DNA of 64,000 nt from Aminipila butyrica (GTDB taxonomy: Bacteria > Bacillota > Clostridia > Peptostreptococcales > Anaerovoracaceae). Below are positions 42,990 to 51,834 of this stretch, piece by piece; position 1 is the stretch's first letter; the number at the start of each line of letters is the position of its first letter. Location of the stretch: the NCBI RefSeq assembly GCF_010669305.1, contig NZ_CP048649.1, forward strand, positions 2,728,001 through 2,792,000, read 5' to 3'. A model generated the notes under the pieces. That model searched no databases. It was given only the letters and a program-made list of their open reading frames with translations, and was not told the DNA's origin. The translations under genes and the position numbers were made by a program.

Positions 42990-43031
42990 ACTTTTCCTTG
43001 CAGCGAAGCTGTTACAATTAACAAAGTTCAT
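42990..43031 (-). repeat. fourth copy of the promoter-leader element, upstream of the RluA gene
   Basis: On the minus strand TATAATGA is followed by a spacer, then AACAGC-TTC-GCTGCAAGG, matching the elements at 27.2 kb. A -35-like TTGTAT lies 18 bases before the TATAAT. The conserved parts are the -10, the short hairpin and CAAGG. Confidence 0.5.
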
Positions 43032-43155
43032 TATAACATAATATTCTTCTAATATACAACGTAAGAAAAATTTAATAAAAAACTATGTTTTTATTCGCTA
43101 AAATATGATAAATTATTTGTATATACTGTTTACAGAAAACTTAGGGGGAATTGTT

Positions 43156-43614
43156 ATGAGAAAAATTAAGGATATCTTATATGATACCAGCGATATATTG
43201 ACCGCTTGTTTTATCGTTCTAGCCGCAAGTCTTGTCATTTGGGCCAGCATTGGAAATATCATGGACTATCCAGCTTTTGTGGCTGCTCAATCTCAAAAAG
43301 AGGAAGTCAACACCAACTTTGGCCTGGCCGTTCCCGTGGGAGACGGCACCAGTGGCGGAGCAGTTACTAACGGCGGCACCGGTGGTGACAGTGAATCACC
43401 CTACTCCATCTACATCAATTACGGCGAATCGACCAACACCATCGCCCAAAGGTTCGTGGATGTAGGTTTATTTGATTCCGTCAGTCAGTTCAACACACTT
43501 TTGACTGAGATGAATGCCGCTTCTCAAATCAAGGCGGGTAACTTCATTATTCCTGCCAATGCGACTCCAGAGGAAGTCATCCAAAAAATTATCACCACCC
43601 CATCGGGAAACTAG
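43156..43614 (+). CDS. membrane protein with MltG-like LysM-type domain
   Basis: A 152-residue protein with one membrane helix (about 16-38), a Gly/Thr-rich linker and a C-terminal domain. The domain (GESTNTIAQRFVDVGLFDS, AASQIKAGNFIIPANATPEEVIQKI) resembles the LysM-like subdomain found at the start of MltG/YceG lytic transglycosylases. The catalytic transglycosylase part is missing, so it may be a regulator or cell-wall binding protein. The start follows AGGGGG. Stop is TAG; a strong terminator follows. Confidence 0.65.
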   Translation: MRKIKDILYDTSDILTACFIVLAASLVIWASIGNIMDYPAFVAAQSQKEEVNTNFGLAVPVGDGTSGGAVTNGGTGGDSESPYSIYINYGESTNTIAQRFVDVGLFDSVSQFNTLLTEMNAASQIKAGNFIIPANATPEEVIQKIITTPSGN

Positions 43615-43649
43615 TTTCACTTGATGACACCAAACTGATTTCAAAAACA

Positions 43650-43697
43650 ATTTTCCCCTTTTGCCTGCACCATCTGCCGGCAAAAGGGGAATTTTTT
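43650..43697. terminator. bidirectional terminator
   Basis: Arms ATTTTCCCCTTTTGCC and GGCAAAAGGGGAATTTT around a 14-nt loop, with T-runs on both strands, between convergent genes at 43.6 and 43.7 kb. Confidence 0.85.
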
Positions 43698-43702
43698 GCA
43701 TC

Positions 43703-43984
43703 TTATTCGTCAAGCATTTTCAGCAATCCATCCAGCTTCTTCCGCTGCTCTGGCGACATCATCGGTCTCAATGATTTAATCATCTCCATCTGCTTGTCAA
43801 AAGCCTTTCTGTCCTTTTTCAATACCTGCTTTAATTTAAGTATCTCCTGCAACAGCTGATCGTCACTTTTCCCAGAATAATTTTCTTTCGCTTCCGAAAT
43901 CATATCGGACGTACTCCGGGGGCTCTTCCCGCCCATGCCGATTTGCCCGGCTAGGTCCTTCAACATTTTGTCATCTATATTCAT
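43703..43984 (-). CDS. small helical protein of unknown function
   Basis: A 93-residue soluble, highly charged protein, starting MNIDDKMLKDLAGQIGMGG, probably all helical with a coiled-coil middle (DDQLLQEILKLKQVLKKDRK). GGAGGG lies seven bases before the ATG. It is divergent from the gene at 44107, with a shared 120-base promoter region, and both proteins end in a similar acidic tail (LLKMLDE and LLNGFDE). Family unknown. Confidence 0.6.
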   Translation of the reverse strand: MNIDDKMLKDLAGQIGMGGKSPRSTSDMISEAKENYSGKSDDQLLQEILKLKQVLKKDRKAFDKQMEMIKSLRPMMSPEQRKKLDGLLKMLDE

Positions 43985-44106
43985 ACACATGCCCTCCATA
44001 TTTGATATTTTCTCTATACTATATGCACCAACAGCCCAATTATTGCATATTATAAAGCATATCATTTTATGAGCAGAGAGACTGTCTCACCTGGGAGGTA
44101 CTGTTT

Positions 44107-44544
44107 ATGAATCCTGTGGTCACCTTTGTTCTCTTTCTTCTTTTATATCAGGAGAACAACCATTTTCCAAACCATTTTGATACGTTCCAGCTGGAAAAGG
44201 TACTAGACCGGCTTAATCATACGGTCTCTTCCCTGGACCGGATCAACCATCTGAACGAACTGGCTCACGAGCCTCTGGTCAAGGGCAACATTGCCCATAC
44301 CATCGAAGACTCCATACATACTGCCAAACCTTTATTCCCTGAAGGCCGCCCCCAGCAACACCTGGATACCCTCGAATCCCTTATGGAAAGCTTTAAAAAA
44401 ATAGGTGGTCTCCAAAAGATGGCTCAGAATCTGGGTCCTATGCTGAGCATGCTGAACAACATGTCTGCCGTCCTTCCAAATGGGGAAGAGGAAGAAGAGG
44501 ATGTACGTGACTACGGACAGCTTCTAAACGGATTCGACGAATAA
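44107..44544 (+). CDS. small helical protein of unknown function
   Basis: A 145-residue protein. Its first 13 residues are hydrophobic (MNPVVTFVLFLLLY), followed by His- and Leu-rich helices and a Met-rich segment (QKMAQNLGPMLSMLNNMSAV) before an acidic stretch (EEEEEDVRDYG). GGGAGGT precedes the ATG by seven bases. It is divergent from the small gene at 43703-43984 and may be functionally linked to it. I do not recognise the family. Confidence 0.6.
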   Translation: MNPVVTFVLFLLLYQENNHFPNHFDTFQLEKVLDRLNHTVSSLDRINHLNELAHEPLVKGNIAHTIEDSIHTAKPLFPEGRPQQHLDTLESLMESFKKIGGLQKMAQNLGPMLSMLNNMSAVLPNGEEEEEDVRDYGQLLNGFDE

Positions 44545-44580
44545 GGCAACGAGCAAGCAGGTGGAACAACTCAAAAATGC

Positions 44581-44618
44581 GCAAAAAGGACTCTCCCTTT
44601 GGAGAATCCTCTTTTTGC
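44581..44618. terminator. bidirectional terminator between the small gene and fba
   Basis: GCAAAAAGGA-CTCTCC pairs with GGAGA-TCCT-TTTTTGC with small mismatches and a 4-nt loop; T-runs close both ends. Confidence 0.75.
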
Positions 44619-44624
44619 TGCGTT

Positions 44625-45554
44625 CTACCGTTGACCGGAAGCGTTCAGTACATTTTTAATTTTGTGCTGCACCATGCGCTGGATAGCATCTCTAGCCGGT
44701 GCCAGATATTTTCTCGGGTCAAATTCTTCAGGTGCTTCCACCAAGAACTTCCGCACCTCTGCCGTCATGGCCAGCCGCAGGTCCGTATCGATATTTACCT
44801 TGCAGATACCATACTTAGCCGCCGTAGTAATCATCTCCTCCGGTACGCCCTGTGCTCCCGGAATATTGCCGCCATATTCGTTGCACTTGGCAACAAACTC
44901 TGGCAGAACCGTGGATGCTCCGTGAAGGACAAGGGGTGTATTCGGAATCAGTTCATGAATCTTTTTCAGCCGTTCAAAATCCAGATACGGTTCCCCCTTA
45001 AACTTATAGGCTCCGTGGCTGGTGCCAATGGCGATGGCCAAGGAATCCACCCCGGTCCGCTGTACAAACTCAGCAGCTTCCTCTGGATCGGTAAAAGTAG
45101 CAGAACGAACATCCACCTTGATATCGTCTTCTACTCCAGCCAGCTTGCCCAGCTCAGCTTCCACTACCGCACCCTTGCTGTGAGCATATTCCACCACTTG
45201 TTTAGTCAGTGCAATGTTTTCTTCAAAATCATGTTTTGATCCATCAATCATCACAGAAGAAAAGCCGTCATCTACACACTTCTTGCAAATCTCAAAATCT
45301 TCCCCATGATCCAGGTGCAGAACGATATCTAATCCCGAATCCTCTATAGCAGCCTCTACCAGCTTTAGTAAATAAGCCGGACGAGCATATTTTCTAGCCC
45401 CAGCTGATACTTGCAGAATCAGCGGTGCATTTTCTGCTTTGGCCGCATCCACAATCCCCTGTATAATTTCCATATTATTTACATTAAATGCGCCTACTGC
45501 ATAGTCTTTTGTTAAAGCCTTTGCAAATATCTCTTTTGACGTAATTAAAGCCAT
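44625..45554 (-). CDS. fba: fructose-bisphosphate aldolase, class II
   Basis: Zinc-dependent glycolytic aldolase of 309 residues that cleaves fructose 1,6-bisphosphate. Zn and catalytic residues are in VLHLDHGEDFE (Asp and His near residue 80), in SLAIAIGTSHGAYK, and in PLVLHGAS; KVNIDTDLR near 230 is the phosphate-binding loop. The start at 45554 follows AGGAGG; an ATG 16 codons upstream precedes that site. Strong promoter. Remarkably for a pyrrolysine-encoding genome the stop of this housekeeping gene is TAG, followed by 17 sense codons before TGA. Confidence 0.95.
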   Translation of the reverse strand: MALITSKEIFAKALTKDYAVGAFNVNNMEIIQGIVDAAKAENAPLILQVSAGARKYARPAYLLKLVEAAIEDSGLDIVLHLDHGEDFEICKKCVDDGFSSVMIDGSKHDFEENIALTKQVVEYAHSKGAVVEAELGKLAGVEDDIKVDVRSATFTDPEEAAEFVQRTGVDSLAIAIGTSHGAYKFKGEPYLDFERLKKIHELIPNTPLVLHGASTVLPEFVAKCNEYGGNIPGAQGVPEEMITTAAKYGICKVNIDTDLRLAMTAEVRKFLVEAPEEFDPRKYLAPARDAIQRMVQHKIKNVLNASGQR

Positions 45555-45611
45555 CTCATTACCTCCTAAATTATCTTGTAATATGATAACATTATATACC
45601 ATCTAGTCCTA

Positions 45612-45640
45612 AATTTACACCATTAATTCATCTGTGTCAA
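45612..45640 (-). promoter_or_regulatory. promoter of fba
   Basis: On the minus strand TTGACA (plus 45635-45640) and TAAATT (plus 45612-45617) are separated by 17 bases. A second -10, TATAAT, appears about 20 bases further downstream within TGGTATATAATG. Confidence 0.55.
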
Positions 45641-45711
45641 AAGAAAAGCAGCATTTATGCCAGCAGCTCACTGGACAAGCAAAACGGTCAGAGCCCTCCG
45701 GGGTCCCACTA

Positions 45712-47958
45712 TTACTGCCCTGTAGTAGTGGCCCCGTTGTTTTCAGGAGCTGTCATGTTCCCTTTTGACGGGTTACCGGGCTGTTGCCCGGGGCTGCCGC
45801 CCATTCCTCCTCCGTTGAAGCCTCCGGCCATATCACCGCCAGACAGATTGGTGACGACAGAATCTGACGTAAAACTAGCCAGTTCTGTGCTGCCAGCCAT
45901 GATCTTGTACGTCTTGCCTGTCTCGATAACAGAGGAGCTGATAACCACATGGGAAAACTCTTTTTCTGGTGTGAACGTCATAACCGTAGTGCCGTCACTG
46001 CTCACCAGTTTCACTTCGGTGCCTGCTGCCTGAGTGGTAACGGCAGTGGCTACGGAGTTCAGCGTACTGCCCGAAGAAGGGGCCTGCGCCATACCCGAGG
46101 ACCCAGTGACCACCAGGGTTCCCCCTGTCACCTCAAATACACCGTCATAATCTAAACCGCCGTTACCGTTGTTGGTGGGCCCGTTTACGGCTACCGTGCC
46201 GCCGGTCATGTACCCGGAGCCGTTGATGTCAATGCCGTCTCCATCTGCATCGACATTAATCTTTCCCCCGCTGATATGCAAGGTTGAATTCACAGCCGAG
46301 GAGTTGGTGTCCGCCGTTGTCGTCGTGGTTTCGCTTACCGAAGTTTCAGCGGCGGCACTAGTATTTGATGTCTTTGCTGTAGCCCCTGTGGCTGGTTCTG
46401 TCATTCCGCCGCTGTTCCCAGCTGCAAATCCGCCGAATCCAGAACTGTCGTTGCCACCGGAAACATTGATGCCGTCATCGCTGGCTACTAAATCAATGTC
46501 CCCACCGCTGATATTAATCTGCGCACCTTCCAGGCCTTCGTAGCTGGCGGTAATGCCGATATCACCGCCATAGATGTTGAGAATGCCATCTGCATGAATA
46601 GCATCGTCCCCAGAAGCAAGCTGGAAGGTTCCATCTGCTATAGCAATGCCATCATTAGAATGAATGGAATCATCCTGGCTGTCGATGTTGAAGTTTCCGC
46701 CCTGAATAGCAATTTTTGTGCCTGCCTTTAAAGCCTTTATGCTCTCACTCTCTTCTGTCGCCGTAGAAGTACTCCCTGTTGATGTCGTTGTTGTGCTGTT
46801 ATTCCCATTATTTGCATTTGTTTGTTCATTTATCTTACTAGTCTTACTGCCATTGTCCGGCCGAGGTCCGGCTGCGTTCATGGCTGCACTGCTAGTCCGA
46901 TCAGCAGGTCTGGTCGCTTCCGTTCCATTCGGAGTCTGCATCTGCTGCCGATCTCCACCCTGAAAGTTCTGATTTTCCTTAGCAGACTTACTAGCTGCCG
47001 CAGCTCCGTCACCAGTCTTAATGGTGTAATCGCCATCTAAAGTCAGCAGGATGGATTCCGCTTGAATGCCATCGTTGCCGCTGGTGATATCAAAGGTTCC
47101 ATCTGCAATGGCAATATAGCCCTTAGCGGTGTCCTGAGAATTAGTAGATTTAATACCATCTCCGCCGGCCTTGATGGTCAGGCTGCCGCTGGCGATGGCA
47201 ACGCTGTCTTTGCCGACAAGGCCATCATCAGCCGCATTGATAACTAAGGTAGCTTCTGCAATTTCCACGTCATCCTTTCCAGCAATTCCGTCTTTATAAT
47301 TAGCGTTGACCGTAAGCTTTCCGCTGCCGTTTATCCGCAAGTCATCTTTAGAAAAAATAGCGGCTGTGGGCTGAGAGGAAGTCTCTCCGCTTTCGCTGTC
47401 GGTGCTGGTCTCGATGTATTCGTAGGTGTAACTGGCTCCGTCTGTCACACTGCTATCAGTTCCTTCCGGCAACGAAATAATCACATTCTTTCCGCTGTTT
47501 TTTACATAAATAGGCGCTCCGTCTTTGCTGGTAATCTTAGCATTATTCAGCACCAGCACGACGTTCTCTTCATCGGCTGTATCATCTATGATGATAGCTC
47601 CATCGTTCAACGTGCCACTTAGCACGTAAGTGCCTCCTGCGTGAATCAGCAGGTCGCTTCCGCTGACCGTAGCACCAGTGCCCTCAAAGGTGATGCTGTC
47701 TCCCTTTAACGTTACCTGTTGATACGTTCCGGCGGTGTAGTCGGAATAAACCTTGACCCCAGCAGCTGCTTGGGTCAGGACTGCCAACTGGGCATCCTTT
47801 TCAGAGAGCAAGACCGCGGATGACTTGCTGCTTCCATCTGCTGCTTCCGCCGCTTCTGCGGTCAGCACAGAGATACCAAATCCTGATACAATCATGGTTC
47901 CCGCTAGGGCTCCGGCAATAAGTTTCTTTTTACTCTGCTGTACGAGTTCTCTGTTCAT
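45712..47958 (-). CDS. secreted carbohydrate-binding (DUF4353-type) protein
   Basis: A 748-residue exported protein. After a signal peptide with a long n-region (cleavage near LTAEAAEA) come right-handed beta-helix-like repeats, each ending in an Asp-rich turn such as AADDGLVGKDSV, AGGDGIKSTNSQ, SGNDGIQAES, SGDDAIHADGIL, ASDDGINVSGGN and DADGDGIDINGSG. These are typical of the DUF4353 carbohydrate-binding family and may bind calcium or glycan. Two low-complexity Ser/Thr/Asn linkers (near 340-420 and 520-570) interrupt them, and the tail is Gly/Met/Pro-rich. It lies downstream of DUF4956 and VTC-domain genes, with which it commonly occurs. Confidence 0.82.
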   Translation of the reverse strand: MNRELVQQSKKKLIAGALAGTMIVSGFGISVLTAEAAEAADGSSKSSAVLLSEKDAQLAVLTQAAAGVKVYSDYTAGTYQQVTLKGDSITFEGTGATVSGSDLLIHAGGTYVLSGTLNDGAIIIDDTADEENVVLVLNNAKITSKDGAPIYVKNSGKNVIISLPEGTDSSVTDGASYTYEYIETSTDSESGETSSQPTAAIFSKDDLRINGSGKLTVNANYKDGIAGKDDVEIAEATLVINAADDGLVGKDSVAIASGSLTIKAGGDGIKSTNSQDTAKGYIAIADGTFDITSGNDGIQAESILLTLDGDYTIKTGDGAAAASKSAKENQNFQGGDRQQMQTPNGTEATRPADRTSSAAMNAAGPRPDNGSKTSKINEQTNANNGNNSTTTTSTGSTSTATEESESIKALKAGTKIAIQGGNFNIDSQDDSIHSNDGIAIADGTFQLASGDDAIHADGILNIYGGDIGITASYEGLEGAQINISGGDIDLVASDDGINVSGGNDSSGFGGFAAGNSGGMTEPATGATAKTSNTSAAAETSVSETTTTTADTNSSAVNSTLHISGGKINVDADGDGIDINGSGYMTGGTVAVNGPTNNGNGGLDYDGVFEVTGGTLVVTGSSGMAQAPSSGSTLNSVATAVTTQAAGTEVKLVSSDGTTVMTFTPEKEFSHVVISSSVIETGKTYKIMAGSTELASFTSDSVVTNLSGGDMAGGFNGGGMGGSPGQQPGNPSKGNMTAPENNGATTTGQ

Positions 47959-48038
47959 GTGGAGTACCTCCTATTGACTCTTTCGTCCTCAATTACTTTA
48001 ATTTCCATTATGCTTCTATCATTCTGTGCTTTCATGCT

Positions 48039-48719
48039 TTACTCTCCGCCCAGGGTCATGGTTATGTTCAGGTTGCCGTTCCTCACCCGCAGTTCATCGA
48101 TAAATTCCTTTTCTGAGGTCCCTGCCTTTAAGGTTACTTCATAGCTGGCTTCGTACAGAGACCCTAAATCCGTCGTCTTAATCCGTTGCAAAACATGTCT
48201 GCGTGCATATTGCTGAAAGACTTCTTCAAAGGCATTTTCGTAATTCAAGTCCTCTGGAATAATAATCTTTAATCTCTTTGATTTGCCATTATCCCCTAGA
48301 TTTAGTTTCTCTAAAATCAACATGATTGCGGACATAAAGACTACGAAAAGGCTGCTGCCCAGATACATGCCTACGCCACAACCCACACCGGCAGCGGTGG
48401 CGAAAAAGATATAGCCGATGTCTTTAGCATCTCCCGGTGCACTTCGAAACCGAATGATGGACAACACTCCTGCCAGGGAGAAAGCCCTTGCTACATTGCT
48501 TCCTACAAAGAGAATAATAACAGCTAAAATAATTGGTAACATAATCAAGGTGATGGAAAAACTTTTCCGATTCATCGCGTATCGATTAGATATTAAATAG
48601 GCAGCTGCAATGATAATACCCAAACCCAAAGCTACAATCATGGCCAGCACCACCTCTAAATTAGTGGTTTCAGCACTGGATAAGGTGGTCGTTAAATTTT
48701 CTGTAATAGAATTAAGCAT
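48039..48719 (-). CDS. DUF4956 membrane protein
   Basis: A 226-residue protein with four or five membrane helices in its first 140 residues (AMIVALGLGIIIAAAYLIS, ITLIMLPIILAVIILFVGS, GYIFFATAAGVGCGVGMYL) and the conserved loop RFRSAPGDAKDIGYIF. The C-terminal 85 residues form a cytoplasmic ferredoxin-like domain (RLKIIIPEDLNYENAFEEVF). It overlaps the VTC gene by eight bases. DUF4956 has no proven function but is regularly paired with VTC-type polyphosphate polymerases. Confidence 0.85.
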   Translation of the reverse strand: MLNSITENLTTTLSSAETTNLEVVLAMIVALGLGIIIAAAYLISNRYAMNRKSFSITLIMLPIILAVIILFVGSNVARAFSLAGVLSIIRFRSAPGDAKDIGYIFFATAAGVGCGVGMYLGSSLFVVFMSAIMLILEKLNLGDNGKSKRLKIIIPEDLNYENAFEEVFQQYARRHVLQRIKTTDLGSLYEASYEVTLKAGTSEKEFIDELRVRNGNLNITMTLGGE

Positions 48720-49452
48720 AAATAACCTCCTTTTCCTCTTCGTTCATTCGGATAAATTTTTTGTATTCTGCTCCGTACTTCGAGAAGCTGACACTGCGAA
48801 GTTCTTCTTCGGCCAACAGTTGAGTCAGCCACAGCGGCATGGCCTTAGACGTCTTAATCTCCATTAGCCACGTATTTCTTGGCAGCAGAAGATGTCCGTA
48901 GTCGCCATCTTCCAGTCGGAGATTTTCCCGCCGGGAGCGAACATTGGTGTCAAAGGATATTCTCAGATCGGCATTACCTTTTTCAAAGTAAGCCATGCGG
49001 TCGTAAGCAATAATTACCTTTGGATAAAGCTTATAATTCTGCACCATGTAGGATAGTTCTTTTAGAACCTGTACGTTCATATAGTCCTGCACCGCAATCT
49101 TCCCCCTATTTTCGATAAGACGTAAAGCGTCCTGAACCGTAATCTTTGTTCGCCTCTTGTTTACCAAGCCTTGCACCTTTTTCTTAATTTCCAAGAAGGC
49201 TATGTCTTCCTTCTTTGCCGCCCCGTACGTTCTCAGCCGAACCTTTTCTTTGTATAAGGGTTTAGACAGGGAGGTACGAATCAAATGATTATCTGCGGTG
49301 TCAAAATACAGGTTGCAGATGGAGTAGGTCTTGCGGCCAATATTATTCTTATCTGGTGTCATGTGCTTTTCTATTTCTTCCAGCACATGTATCATCTGTT
49401 TCTCTCCTACAAAATATTTTTTTTCGAATCTATTAAAAACTTCTATCGCCAT
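48712..49452 (-). CDS. VTC-domain polyphosphate polymerase-like protein
   Basis: A 246-residue protein with the VTC fold (CYTH-like tunnel), which in yeast Vtc4 makes polyphosphate from ATP. The tunnel residues are present as FNRFEKKYFV, KVRLRTYG, FLEIKKKVQG, NKRRTKITVQ, KVIIAYDRMAYF and the C-terminal LMEIKT. The start at 49452 follows AAAGGA; upstream in-frame codons lack a ribosome binding site. It is the first gene of VTC-DUF4956-DUF4353. Enzymatic activity of the bacterial form is inferred. Confidence 0.87.
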   Translation of the reverse strand: MAIEVFNRFEKKYFVGEKQMIHVLEEIEKHMTPDKNNIGRKTYSICNLYFDTADNHLIRTSLSKPLYKEKVRLRTYGAAKKEDIAFLEIKKKVQGLVNKRRTKITVQDALRLIENRGKIAVQDYMNVQVLKELSYMVQNYKLYPKVIIAYDRMAYFEKGNADLRISFDTNVRSRRENLRLEDGDYGHLLLPRNTWLMEIKTSKAMPLWLTQLLAEEELRSVSFSKYGAEYKKFIRMNEEEKEVIYA

Positions 49453-49668
49453 ATTACAGTCCTTTCTCTTCTTGCTTCTCAGCAATATTTTCCAACAACT
49501 TATGGTCCTATTATGCTCCCCCAATGTGTAGCCTCCAAAAGCGTTATGTGAATTAAATGAAAAGAAAATGTGAAGAATATGTAAATTGCGTTCGCCATCT
49601 CCTCTGCGCAGAAAGAATTATATTACCCAACAAAAGGGTGTATAGAAGTAAAATATCTCCAATTTTTA

Positions 49669-49697
49669 TTTTCACCGAAGACAGGCTGTGATATAAT
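49669..49697 (+). promoter_or_regulatory. promoter of the ferritin gene
   Basis: TTTTCA at 49669-49674, 17 bases, then TATAAT at 49692-49697, with an extended TGA before the -10. The start codon is at 49774. No clear Fur box is visible. Confidence 0.6.
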
Positions 49698-49773
49698 TAA
49701 AGAAAGCACAAAAGTGAAGAAACTTTGCTTATATGAGTGTTGCTCAAGTTATAATAGAAAGGATGGAAATAAT

Positions 49774-50289
49774 ATGTTAAACCCAGAAGTATCCAGGTTA
49801 TTAAACGAACAGGTAAATAAGGAGTTTTATTCAGCCTACCTTTATATGGCTATGGCAAATTATTATGCGGATCAGAATCTCAGTGGCTTTGAACACTGGT
49901 TTGTTATCCAAATGCAGGAAGAAAGAGATCATGCCCTGTTATTCCGTCAGTACTTATTAAACAATGGGGCGCAGGTTACTCTAACAGAAATTGCAGCTCC
50001 TGAAAATAGTTACGCCGACTTTAAAGAGCCTTTAACAAAGGCTTTAGAGCACGAGCAGTACGTGACAGAATCCATTAATACCATCTATGAAGCAGCTTAC
50101 CAGAGTAGAGATTTCCGTACGATGCAGTTTCTCGACTGGTTTGTTAAGGAACAAGGCGAAGAAGAAAAGAATGCTGGCGATAATATAAAGAAATTCGAAT
50201 TATTTGCAGGGGATCCTAAGGGCCTCTATATGTTGGACAACGAGTTCAACGCAAGAGTATATGCCGCCCCTTCACTAGTGTTAGACTAA
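49774..50289 (+). CDS. ferritin
   Basis: Iron storage protein of 171 residues that forms a 24-subunit shell and oxidises Fe(II). Ferroxidase-site residues appear in NKEFYSAYLYMAM (Glu17), MQEERDHALLF (Glu and His near 49-53), Glu near 94 and Gln in VKEQGEEEKNA. It matches the non-heme FtnA group. The ATG at 49774 is preceded by AAAGGATGG; the upstream frame lacks a better site. Single gene ending at a strong terminator. Confidence 0.93.
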   Translation: MLNPEVSRLLNEQVNKEFYSAYLYMAMANYYADQNLSGFEHWFVIQMQEERDHALLFRQYLLNNGAQVTLTEIAAPENSYADFKEPLTKALEHEQYVTESINTIYEAAYQSRDFRTMQFLDWFVKEQGEEEKNAGDNIKKFELFAGDPKGLYMLDNEFNARVYAAPSLVLD

Positions 50290-50304
50290 GTCTTTTCTGC
50301 CTAT

Positions 50305-50360
50305 AAAAATACCCGCTTGTTGCCCAGGTTTATTGACCTGATACAACAAGCGGGTATTTT
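50305..50360. terminator. bidirectional terminator between ferritin and pncB
   Basis: AAAATACCCGCTTGTTG and CAACAAGCGGGTATTTT form a 17-bp perfect stem with an internal smaller hairpin (CAGGT...ACCTG), with T-runs on both sides. Confidence 0.88.
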
Positions 50361-50371
50361 TTATGTGATAT

Positions 50372-51805
50372 TTAAAAGTTCTGGTGGGCTTCAATAAGCT
50401 GGTGCTTTGTCTGCCACAACTTTGGCGACAAGTCTACATAATAAATCTGCGGGTTCTCAAACCGCAGCAGTTCGTCCCACAGGGTGCTGATCTGCTGACG
50501 GCAATATTCCTTGATTTCATCGATGGAGGGACTTTCATACACGCACTGACCTGCTTTAAAAATTGGTACATGGAGGTCCTTCGCATAAAAATTCTCAATA
50601 GTTTTCCGCTTCCACACAGCCTGCGGATCAAAGATCTCATAAGGCTGGTCCTCCGAAATGGTCTCACCATCCAAAGTGATTACGTCAGCGATAACCCGGT
50701 TGGTATCCTTGTCAAAAAGACGATATACTGTCTTAAATCCTGGATTAGTAATCTTGCCCACATTCTCACTGATTTTTATTTTAGGAATCATCTTTCCGTC
50801 CTTTTCCAAAGCGGAAAGCTTATATACTCCGCCAAACACTGGCTCGGATTTGGAAGTAATCAATCGCTCGCCAACCCCAAAGGAATCGATACAAGCTCCT
50901 TCTAAAATTACATCTCGAATAATGAACTCGTCCAAAGAATTCGACACTACAATGCTGCATTCCTGCAACCCCGCCTCATCCAGCATGGCTCGGGCCCGCT
51001 TGGTCAAGTACGTCACATCTCCGCTGTCAATACGAATCCCCATCTTCTCCGGCTTCATTTCTTTGAAAATGCGAATGGCATTAGGAACGCCAGATTTCAG
51101 CACGTTATACGTGTCTACCAGCAGCACGCAGTTGTCTGGGTAAATCTCTGCATATTTTTTAAAAGCCTGGTATTCATCATCAAACATCTGAACCCAGCTG
51201 TGAGCCATAGTCCCCAGGGCCAAAATTCCGTAATCCCGTTCGGATATGGCACAGGCCGTGCCGATACAACCTCCGATATAAGCCGCCCGAGAGCCCAGTA
51301 CTGCCGCTGAAGCTCCATGGGCGCGCCTGGTGCCGAATTCCATAACTCCCCGCCCCTTAGCCGCTCGGACAATACGATTAGCCTTGGTGGCAATCAAACT
51401 CTGATGATTAATCAACAGTAAAACCATGGTTTCCACAAACTGAGCTTGCATGAGTGGTCCTCTGACCGTCACCAGCGGTTCACCCGGAAAGATGGGGGTT
51501 CCTTCCGGAATAGCCCACACGTCACAAGTAAATTTAAAGCTTCGTAAATAGTCCAAAAATTCCTCGCTGAACATGTCTTTGCCTCGCAGATATTGAAGAT
51601 CTTCCTCGGAGAAGGATAAATCCTTCAGATATTCGATGAGCTGCTCCAGCCCAGCCATGATGGCAAACCCGCCGCCATCCGGTATTTTTCTGAAAAACAT
51701 ATCAAAGTAGGCGATGTCATTAGCCATATCTGTCTCAAAATATCCATTTGCCATGGTCAACTCGTAAAAGTCTGTCAGCATGGTCAGGTTAAGTCCCTTT
51801 GTCAT
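50372..51805 (-). CDS. pncB: nicotinate phosphoribosyltransferase
   Basis: NAD salvage enzyme of 477 residues converting nicotinate and PRPP to nicotinate mononucleotide. The N-terminal LTDFYELTMANGYF, the FFRKIPDGGGFAIMAGLE segment, the active-site EFGTRRAHG (about residue 160) and the phosphate-binding IRIDSGD near 260 are diagnostic. Length is normal for the bacterial long form. It has a leader with two hairpins. No nicotinate transporter is adjacent, but the MFS protein at 32 kb resembles NiaP. Confidence 0.95.
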   Translation of the reverse strand: MTKGLNLTMLTDFYELTMANGYFETDMANDIAYFDMFFRKIPDGGGFAIMAGLEQLIEYLKDLSFSEEDLQYLRGKDMFSEEFLDYLRSFKFTCDVWAIPEGTPIFPGEPLVTVRGPLMQAQFVETMVLLLINHQSLIATKANRIVRAAKGRGVMEFGTRRAHGASAAVLGSRAAYIGGCIGTACAISERDYGILALGTMAHSWVQMFDDEYQAFKKYAEIYPDNCVLLVDTYNVLKSGVPNAIRIFKEMKPEKMGIRIDSGDVTYLTKRARAMLDEAGLQECSIVVSNSLDEFIIRDVILEGACIDSFGVGERLITSKSEPVFGGVYKLSALEKDGKMIPKIKISENVGKITNPGFKTVYRLFDKDTNRVIADVITLDGETISEDQPYEIFDPQAVWKRKTIENFYAKDLHVPIFKAGQCVYESPSIDEIKEYCRQQISTLWDELLRFENPQIYYVDLSPKLWQTKHQLIEAHQNF

Positions 51806-51834
51806 GGGATGTTCCTCCGTTTTCCTATCATTTA

